Source: Hymenochaete sp. R1
Lineage: Eukaryota > Basidiomycota > Agaricomycetes > Hymenochaetales > Hymenochaetaceae
NCBI GenBank assembly: GCA_019400425.1
Contig: JAFREE010000074.1
Coordinates: 1 to 64,000, forward strand
DNA: 64,000 nt
Direction: 5' to 3'
Part shown: one piece after another, positions 56,526 through 64,000 of the stretch
Position numbering within the stretch: the first letter of the stretch is position 1
Layout of the letters: the number at the start of each line of letters is the position of its first letter
Program-made: the position numbers and the translations under genes
The notes under the pieces: generated by a model
Told to the model about the DNA's origin: nothing
The model's database searches: none
Seen by the model: only the letters and a program-made list of their open reading frames with translations

Positions 56526-57715
56526 ATGTACTCGTTCAAATGAACACTCTGATTCCATTTGTATGTACTTTATCGTTATGCTTATTTTCCAGTCGCCTGC
56601 TGCGAATAGATCGGAACTGTTGGGATGTCTTGATTAAGTACGTTTGCCAATAACTTTCAGCTTCTTCTTTCAACGTAATCCTTGCGCCAACTTTACCGTC
56701 CTCCGGTCTCCCTCCCCAAAAATTGAAATACTCCCATCACGTCTTTTGAATCGTTCCGTACACATACAAGCCGACCCTCATTCACCGATACATATGACAG
56801 GGTCGGAATGAAGTACGTTCGGACTTACGGTGCAGAAACGGTCAAGGATCGTATGTATGCTACTGGTGGGCGCATCTGGGCGACCCAATGGAAGCTTTAA
56901 AAGGCCAATTGAATGGATTGAACTGGGCGATACGACGTTCATCCTTACTGAATGCCTTTGAACAGCGGATGTGTATACCTAGCGAGCCGAACGAAGAACA
57001 TGCACATGACCCCCACATACAATTTCTGAAAATCAGCACCGCCGTCGAGTGCATTCAACCCATTCAAAGGCGGGGCCGACCTGGCCGACCCATGCATACA
57101 ATTCCACACACATTTGAAAGTATCGACGTCCATTTTGACTGATCATGCTGAAACACAGAACCAAGCTGCTTTAATAACGACAATGACGAAAAAGAAGAGA
57201 GTATTGGTAAAAAGAACGGATGTATTGCAATTGTCAATGTCCTAAGTGAGTGTTCTAGCGTTACGATGGATAATTGATTATACAGAGCGCCCAAGCCTAG
57301 GCCGGACGCTGAAGAGTTATTTTCTATCGATACAATACAAAGAGTAAAACAAGTCTATTAGCAGTTTCAAACGAGAGCGTGAGTGTGAGCGTGTTTATTT
57401 TCTGTTCTTTTTGTTACTTCTAGGTCCATCCGTCTCCTTCCACTACACAGCAATAAAAGAACATAGAAACAGGCTATGCGACAGGATACCAACAATCCGA
57501 TCCAGATATGCCACAGAAGAGTCGAGTAAAGAGGGGGTAAAACGATTGATGGTCGAAAGCAAGGGGGGAAATGAGCGACTGGTCCCGGGGACGGAGCGAA
57601 AGAACGGGCGAATGGTGATAAAATGACGAATTCAAAAGGGATGCATTGAAAATATCCGAGAAAGCCGAAAGAATGGAAACAACAGACGAACGAATGTTTT
57701 ATTTTCTTCTGACGA
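56526..57715. other. Convergent intergenic region, 1.2 kb
   Basis: 3' flanks of the VanZ-like gene and the Ser/Pro-rich gene. A few short repeats (cattcaa...ccattcaaagg near 57050-57070; ggccgacctggccgaccc near 57074-57091) do not form a clear element. No gene is seen. Confidence 0.4.
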
Positions 57716-59370
57716 TCAGATTTTGTCTCTCCGCGTGAGCCTAGAGAGGAAGTTCCCAACATTCAGAGAAAGCTTGGAAGACTTCCGTGGGATCGTCCTC
57801 GCACGCGACTCGGGTCCAGGACTGGAACTGGACCGTCCACGGGTCGTGTACGTTGCCGTGGATGTGGAATGTGTTACGCTGGATGAGGTGAAAGTCGTAG
57901 GGGTAGAGGGTTCGGGGGTTGTAACGCCCGTGGTATTGGCATCTGATTCTTGCATACTGTAGATAGGCTCTTCGCGTCCCATCGGTATTTGCGTCTTCCC
58001 AGACGAGGAAGCGCCTGATCCAAAGGCGAGCAAGGCGCTCGTACCTGGTGTTGCAGGGCGTCTTTTCCTGAAACTCTTCGCGCGAGCGCGAGGAGCATGA
58101 GGGAGGTTCGCCGCAAATGAGATAACTGCGTTACTCTTCAGCGAGGGGTCATCCGCCTCTTCATTCTGCCCTGTGGTAGACACAGACCACCTGGAAGCAC
58201 CCGCACCGATCGGGGCAGGGGGCATCAGGGAACCCGCGGACAAGTATGCTGCTCCCGGATCCGCAGCAACGCCCGGCAACGGCAATGGTACCGCGGATGA
58301 CAGTACATTGAATTCTGTCGTCGCAGGTGAGTTGGGCACGGAGAATGATTTATTGAGGGCCGGGTGCATTAGTACGGCGCGTGAATGCGAGTCCGTCGCT
58401 GCGTTTAGTTCCCTCCGGCGTGTTTCCTGTCCGTGCGTAATCGCGGAAGGACTCAGCGGGGGTGGTCGGCGCCGTGGACGGCCTCCATCCAGGCTTGCCT
58501 CCGATTTGGCTGCCCTTAAGATTTTTTTGGTGCCGGGTAATGAAGCCGACCGAGCTCGCGTCGATGCGAATTTTTCTGGAGGCGAAGGCGCTTTCCGGGT
58601 GGGAATGTATGCGGGCATGTCTGATTCTGGTTCTTGGAAGGAATAGACAGTGGGAGAGCGGGGAACGTCTGCGAAAGGACGGTGTGGGCTCGGGTAATCG
58701 TACACGAGAGGTTCCCTGGAGGGATTGCGCGAGGATGTAGGAGTATAGGGTCCGCGAGGAGTGGAAGGAGAGAGTGTGGAGGTTGAGGATGTTGGCGTCA
58801 ATGTTTGCCAATGTCCTTCTTGGGGACGTTGAAGAGTGGAAAAAGTCGGTGACGAAGGGGACTGAGGAACGGGAGGCAGTGGAGGAAGCTCGTTGGAAAG
58901 CTTGCGTAGGGCACGAACTGCACCATAAGGCTTACGAATGGCATTGACTGCGCTATCCTCGTCGGAGTCATCGATTGAAGGAATCGAGGGTAGTGGCTTG
59001 AAAATAAAAGCGTCAGCCGCAGACAAAACAAGCATCAACCTCTGTATTCACATACTTTATGCTTCATCATTTCCACTTCCTCGGGATGATCCAAATACCA
59101 ATCGCGCATTTCATCCAATAACTCGCGTATAGGTCCTTCATTAGCATCGGCGTCGAGCATGGCATCCTCGATGCGCGTCCCCATAAACGCGTCATAGTTC
59201 CCACCACCGCTGTACGCGTCGAATGCCCGTGACTCGCGTCGGGTTTTCGCTGGTCGATTGAATAACTCCTCGTAAGAGGGGAAGTCCGTTCGATCAGTCC
59301 ATGTTGAGGTCCTCGAGCGACGCGTCGTTGTACTTGATTGTGAGCCTGACCGACTCAGCCTTGGTGTCAT
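57716..59370 (-). CDS. Disordered Ser/Pro-rich protein, 531 aa
   Basis: Exons: 57716-58996 and 59056-59370. I do not recognise a family. Residues of about 1-105 hold the only compact part, with DFPSYEELFNRPAKTRRES and a helical stretch IRELLDEMRDWYLDHPEEVE. The rest is rich in Ser, Pro, Thr and Arg, with RPRRRPPPLSPS, many SP/TP sites and a basic C-terminus (RARTIPRKSSKLSLNVGNFL SRLTRR). The intron is short, with GTATGT and TTTCAAG. No signal peptide or membrane helix is seen. It may be a phosphorylated regulatory or cytoskeletal protein. The long open frame and clean splice junction support it being a real gene. Confidence 0.75.
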
Positions 59371-61381
59371 CGTAGTACACAATAAACTCTTTTACAGGCG
59401 AGGTACAGTAATAAACTCAGATGAAAGACCGATGAGGGGAACACGTTTTTCTGGCAGGGAGCGGTAAGTAAAGAGGAGTCAAAGCGGGAGCACCGGAAGT
59501 AAAGACAGCGGGAAGGAATGTGAGCGGGGGCATGTTATAAACTTTCTGGGAGGCTATGATGAGCCAAAAGGAAGCGTTGAGGCATCGGTTAAGCGAACGG
59601 TGGATCTGGCCCCAAACGGCTGGAATCTGTTGACTCTCGGACCCTCTAATTCATTACCCCTACTCCCTAGACTGCAAGGCCAGCCTCTCTTCTTCTTGCC
59701 GATGTGTGTCGATTTACCAAATCAAGGGTAGAACCAAATGTTTTGACGCCGGTCCTTCGCTCCTTCCCATGGGAAAAAAACACACAGGGAGGAAAGAAAG
59801 GAACCATCTCTCCAAGTTGAACTTCAAGACGGCATTCAAACTGCGGTCGACGATCAACTCGGAAAAGACTCCATGCAATTCATCCTCTTCCGCCCTCTAA
59901 TTCCTCAAAGTAGGCAAGATGAACGGAGATGTGACGAACCGTGCGCAGGTGACATCCCTTTCTTTCTTTCTCAAGAATAGAACCAGTTGTACGGAAGTCG
60001 GTCGGTCGCTGGGTCTGGTCGTTGGTTGCCAGCCGCTGAGCCTACCCTACCGTTGGTGTTTTGCGTTAATTTTCTCTTTCATTGACAAGCGACCAGAGTT
60101 TCGGCGATTTCAAAAGCTCTAGTGCCAGATACGCGTTGTTTGTCCCATATCTCGTCAATTGCTGATTGGTCGCCCCTTCCCGTTCGTTCGCTTACTGCAA
60201 CGGAGTGCCCTTTCCAGCTCTTCACAGTACTGTCACAGGTAGTTTCCGGAGGTGCCTTCGGTTTGCTACTTGATTTGATGGTCGTTTCCTTTTCCTCTGC
60301 CCAATCTTCTCTTAGAGCAGTCCATTGCGTCTCCCGTTCATCTTCTGCTTAACCTCGGGTAGATGGTTGATGCGACTCGGAGTTCCATGGGTACGTACGA
60401 AAGCGGACGAAAGGGAGCGTCTGTTTCCGATCAGAAGCACCTTGTTTCTCAAAAGAAGAGCGCTTGGGGTGCAGTAATTAAGCCGACCCTTTGGAGATCT
60501 CTCCCCCATCTCGCGTGGGGTGCATTATTTTTTTTCTATCCTTTCGTCCCGTGCAGTTGTATGTGTTTGAGAAAAATTGAACCTTGGAAAATCTTGCATC
60601 CCTTCTTGAAGGCGCTGCTGCCATGGTGAACTAGACCCATGACGACAGTGCTATGTATGCACAAGAGTTGGGTTTGAATGTCGTTACGCGCCCCTCCCCT
60701 CGTTGTACGTACGCGTCCGTTGGCCCCGCGTAATGCAACATGAAAAGATTGACATATACACGACACAGCATAACGCAATGGCGTTCGCGCCTCAACATGC
60801 GTTGGATGTCGCACAAACAAGATGGTACACAGACCAAGCTTGGCGCGGTGTTAAGATGTGTTTGGTTTCGCCGGGTGCGCTCGACTGTATACAGAGAGGA
60901 CACTAAACAGTGGCGGAAGAGTGGCAAACACGAGGCAGCCTGACACCTCGGGGAGCTACGGTCATACCTCCATAGACTTTTGCGTTGTGGATTTGTCACA
61001 ATGATGCACTGGTTTTTACGAATTAAGCCTTCATCCGCTCGTGGGCGTAATGAAGGGCGGCGTCTGTCGCAGTAATGGAAGACGGAAGGAAGATGGGAAA
61101 TCGAATGCAACTTTCGGCGATCGTCGTGGGCGAAAAGCTGATCAGTGATCATGCTCGAATGAGCTGCGCTGCGCCAATCGATGTCGGCGTTAGGGGACTT
61201 CGGAAGATGCTTCATATGCCCACTTCCTCATTTCTTCATACTCGAGTTCAGTCTCAGATGAAGTTCTCTTCTGTAAGCATTGGGGAAAATACAATGGTGA
61301 TCGTACTGTTCAAATGATGTGTTCTTTATTTTGGTCGTCTGAAGTGCAAAGTGTATATTTTTATAATGAAGACTTGTACAC
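59371..61381. other. Intergenic region, 2.0 kb
   Basis: Upstream DNA of the Ser/Pro-rich gene, ending at the tRNA. Frames up to 194 codons (60631-61215, -) overlap others on both strands and have no recognisable content. I see no gene, repeat or element in it. Confidence 0.4.
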
Positions 61382-61460
61382 GGTCTTATAGTGTAGTGGT
61401 TATCACACGGGATTTTGAAAATAATTTCCCGTGACCCCGGTTCGAACCCGGGTAAGACCT
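61382..61460 (+). tRNA. tRNA-Gln (anticodon UUG), with a 7-nt intron
   Basis: The acceptor stem GGTCTTA pairs with TAAGACC and the discriminator is T. The D-arm TAGTGTAGTGGTTATCAC and the T-arm CCCGGTTCGAACCCGGG are canonical. The anticodon stem CGGGA (61408-61412) pairs with TCCCG (61427-61431). Removing AAATAAT (61419-61425), one nucleotide 3' of the anticodon TTG (61415-61417), gives the standard loop TTTTGAT. The internal promoter boxes A and B are intact. The acceptor sequence fits fungal tRNA-Gln rather than tRNA-Glu. Confidence 0.95.
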
Positions 61461-61587
61461 AGTTCAATGACCTTGGCTTTTCATTAGACAACGAAATCCT
61501 TTTTGCTATATCCTTTCACCATTTTCTTCATTATATGGAACACATATATGTAGCATAGTAGAGGGTAATATATAGCCTGTGAGCTAA

Positions 61588-63026
61588 TCAACCCTGGAAA
61601 GCTACTCCAGTTTTAGACGTTTCGGCTAACCCACCTCCAGCATATCCCGTGCCTAGTAACGACGTGAGCAAGGGATAACGACAAATCATTGAACATACCT
61701 TCTCGTTTGAGCTCTACAATTTTCTCCTTTGTAGCCGGAGTGTCACAAACTACGCACTGCTTAGCTGGAGAGACCAGTGTATCGTTGCACGTCTTACAGA
61801 CAACGTGCGAACACGAAGTTAAAACTGATTAAAGACGCGAGAACAACCAGCCAACTCAGCAATGCAATCTCACTCATCCGATCGCAAAAGACTTACGGAA
61901 CATCTTCGTGCTATTTGAAAAGCCCTTCTTGCACGATGGACACATCGCGTCCCTTCGATCGGCAGCGCTGCGAACGTCCGGTGGCAGCTCCTTCGGATAC
62001 GCGAACTCCACAGGTACCAGCTTCTTCATTCTGCTCGGGACCAGGGGAGTTAGAAAGATACTCGCTTAATCCAAGGAACTTGTAAAAGTATACATACGAA
62101 AGTTCATGCGCGTCTGTGCCACCGTGACATGTCGGAACTGCCTTGACATCTTTGAAATTAAGCTGTACCTTTGCGTTATCGTGCGTTGGAGTTAATGAGG
62201 GGAGCCAGAAGTCTGGTAGCTTGGCTTTCATTGCCTCTGCTGTTTCGCGTTCGATCCGTACCGCTGCGTCCGCCTCAGCTTCGGCAGCCAGCTCCTCAGC
62301 CGTCGAGGGAGAGAATGAGAGCTCCGACGCTTTTCGTTTCATTCCTCTTGCTAAGATAAAGAATCAACCATCACTCAAATTTGGTACCGAGACCATGAAT
62401 GAGAATACGAAAACGTACGTTCATCTTCCGTTTTCCCGTTGTGCTCCTCCGATTTCCCGATTTCCTCTATCTTGTCCTTCGAAGCTCCGAATGTTGATGT
62501 GAGTTTGGCACCTCCTAGACCTAGCCCTATCTGACCGCGCTCAAATTCAAGAAGCACACGTTTCCTCGCCTCCGCCTGAGCTCGTGCCCTATTTATGTCC
62601 GCTTCCTTCTTCAAGCGCTCGAGCGCATCTTTTTGCTTCTTGATTTTGTTTTTCTGCTCTACTGCAGTCGGGGAGGTAATAGTCGGACCATGGTCGGAAG
62701 TTACGTTCAGTCAGCGCGACTATAGTGGAACAAAGTATGCGATACGCACATAGGTCGGCATAGACGCATTCCTTGCAGAATAAGTGGCCAGTTTGGCAAG
62801 CGACGGCATCCCGAGCTTTCTGCAAGCACAGAGCGCATGCGTCGTACGGCCGCATGGATTCATTCCCGAGACGTTGCTATACGAAAGAACAGATAGCCTC
62901 AGCTCGGGTCGTGAGTTTTCTGTTTGAATGGAAGTTCCGAACGCGTTGTGTCCCATAGTTTAATCGCTTGTACTCGTGATAAGAGAATATCGAGGAAGCG
63001 GTATTATTCTTGCTGTGTTTTGTCAT
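61588..63026 (-). CDS. NOSIP-type U-box/RING-like ubiquitin ligase, 343 aa
   Basis: Exons: 61588-61652, 61699-61824, 61897-62030, 62098-62350, 62419-62661, 62750-62876, 62943-63026. The N-terminus MTKHSKNNTASSIFSYHEYK and YGTQ match the conserved start of NOSIP. The first zinc/U-box part has CALCLQKARDAVACQTGHLF CKEC. A long Lys/Glu coiled coil follows (KIKKQKDALERLKKEAD). The second part has CPSCKKGF, CSHVVCKTC and CVVCDTPA, and the protein ends REGTGYAGGG, as in animal NOSIP. In animals NOSIP is a nuclear E3 ligase and spliceosome-associated protein; the nitric-oxide-synthase link is not expected in fungi. It shares a 239-bp divergent promoter with the acyl-CoA dehydrogenase. Confidence 0.93.
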
Positions 63027-63265
63027 CGTGGATAGAGGACAAAGTTTATGGACTCCAACTTGCTCAACATTCGAAGATCGACACATCGTACGTCGTTCTT
63101 TTCACATGCGCCCATCTCAGATGATGCTCAACACGAGACCATGGGACATTCAATTTCATTCGAACAGAGCCTCCAGGGAACATTCATTGACGGATTCATT
63201 CCTCGATCTTCCTCTACCCGGACGACGTACACTTACCAGAAACTGAGCGTCTACCTCCACCTTCC

Positions 63266-64000
63266 ATGTCATTCTCTCGGGTCGGATGGAAAATCACCAC
63301 CCAATTCAGATGTCTGACACCGAGTCTAAGTCTGAGTCTGACCCTCAGAACTTCATCCCAAGGCGTTCGATCCTTTTCTGGAATGAGCACTTCTGGTCTT
63401 TCTCCGACGCAGATCGAAGTCCGCGATTCCGTACAGAAGATATGTCAGGCCTTTCCTGATGAGTACTGGGCTGAGAAGGACAGGTAAAGCCCTTTTTAAC
63501 TACCCCGCACTTCTAATCAAACCCACTACTGTGCGTGTTCTAAAACCTTATATTTCTCAGAAAGTCTGAGTATGCGGGCGACCTTCACCGTGAACTAGCG
63601 AAGGCCGGGTACATAGGAATCTGCATGTAAGAGAAGGCTGTCGAACAACCTCATTCGTGTCTTGAATGCACTTTGCAAGGCCCCAAGAGCTCGGCGGATC
63701 CGAACTCGGAATATCAGAGGCAACGATTATGATGGAGACCATATCTGAGTCTGGTGCAGGCATTGCTGGATCGCAAACCATCCATGCGAAGTAGTCGTCA
63801 TGTCCAATCCAATGTTATTCTTCATTTTTTGACAGGTTTGTACATAGTGTTTATGCGACCGTGCCGTTGCTTTCGTTTGCGACGGAAGAGCAAAAGTCCA
63901 GGTACCTCCCAAACATCATATCGGGAAAAGAGAGAACTTGCTTCGGTGTGACGGAGCCCGATTCTGGGCTTGACACCTTAAAACTGAAGACAAGGGCCAC
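63266..64000 (+). CDS. Acyl-CoA dehydrogenase, 3' end beyond window
   Basis: Exons in the window: 63266-63483, 63561-63626, 63680-63790, 63848 onward. Phases close at each junction. The first 40 residues are Ser/Arg/Leu-rich and lack acidic residues, a likely mitochondrial presequence. The acyl-CoA dehydrogenase N-domain then begins PTQIEVRDSVQKICQAFP. GYIGICMPQELGGSELGISE and GSQTIHANVYATVPLLSFAT are the usual blocks, and FGVTEPDSGLDTLKLKTRA is the FAD-contact signature (CxTEPxxGSD class). It oxidises acyl-CoA in fatty-acid or branched-chain catabolism; the subtype cannot be told without the C-terminal catalytic Glu, which lies outside. The start was chosen for the presequence. Confidence 0.93.

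Noticed and set aside
57040..57095. Short direct and inverted repeats in the 56.5-57.7 kb spacer
   Set aside because: Units are short and imperfect with no terminal structure, so they do not support a mobile element.
60631..61215. 194-codon minus-strand frame
   Set aside because: Open by chance in GC-rich DNA; three other frames overlap it and the translation has low-complexity Arg/Ser character.
1..64000. CRISPR arrays, bacterial operons, ribosome binding sites, prophage or IS elements
   Set aside because: The window is eukaryotic nuclear DNA; no spaced direct repeats, IS-type transposase or phage genes were seen.

Overview
This is a window of nuclear DNA from a filamentous basidiomycete, most likely an Agaricomycete. 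The evidence is gene-dense sequence with many short (about 45-75 nt) GT-AG introns, a DUF6533 membrane protein, a tandem family of Agaricomycete-type single-pass surface proteins, two P450s, a fungal sterol glucosyltransferase with GRAM/PH-type N-terminus, and a eukaryotic tRNA-Gln with an anticodon-loop intron. I rebuilt exon structures by hand from splice signals, phase continuity and comparison between paralogs. I support 22 protein-coding genes (one cut by the right edge), one tRNA, one hairpin repeat element and one gene relic.

Layout. 0.6-5.4 kb: an intron-free orphan gene (-) and a HeLo-like/pseudokinase gene (+). 5.6-11.7 kb: two tandem 12-exon TPR paralogs (-) separated by a hairpin element. 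12.7-14.8 kb: an 18-exon DUF6533 membrane protein (+). 15.0-21.8 kb: three tandem paralogs of a signal-peptide/ectodomain/single-TM/cytoplasmic-tail protein (-), with a relic of the 0.6 kb orphan gene between the first two. 22.6-25.1 kb: a P450 (-). 27.0-29.4 kb: a second type of single-TM surface protein (-). 30.4-32.8 kb: an MFS transporter (-), divergent from a membrane-anchored aldo-keto reductase (+, 33.5-35.3 kb). 35.8-37.8 kb: a four-finger C2H2 protein (+). 38.6-40.9 kb: a second P450 (-). 42.0-46.3 kb: an Atg26-type sterol glucosyltransferase (-). 47.1-48.4 kb: an SDR (-). 49.4-51.8 kb: a LamB/YcsF protein (+) tail-to-tail with an NAD(P)-binding protein (-). 52.8-56.5 kb: a prolyl iminopeptidase-like hydrolase (-) divergent from a VanZ-like membrane protein (+). 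57.7-59.4 kb: a disordered Ser/Pro-rich protein (-). 61.4 kb: tRNA-Gln(UUG). 61.6-63.0 kb: NOSIP-type U-box protein (-), divergent from an acyl-CoA dehydrogenase (+) that runs off the window.

The right third reads as ordinary housekeeping and metabolic genes. The left third is accessory: tandem duplications, lineage-restricted families and relics. The 22-41 kb block groups two P450s, an MFS exporter, an aldo-keto reductase and a zinc-finger regulator, but I see no backbone synthase, so calling it a biosynthetic cluster would be speculation. The most unusual signals are three independent GC-AG introns, a start codon isolated on a 4-nt exon, a very long AG-free 3' intron zone, and an in-frame hydrophobic intron in one surface-protein paralog.
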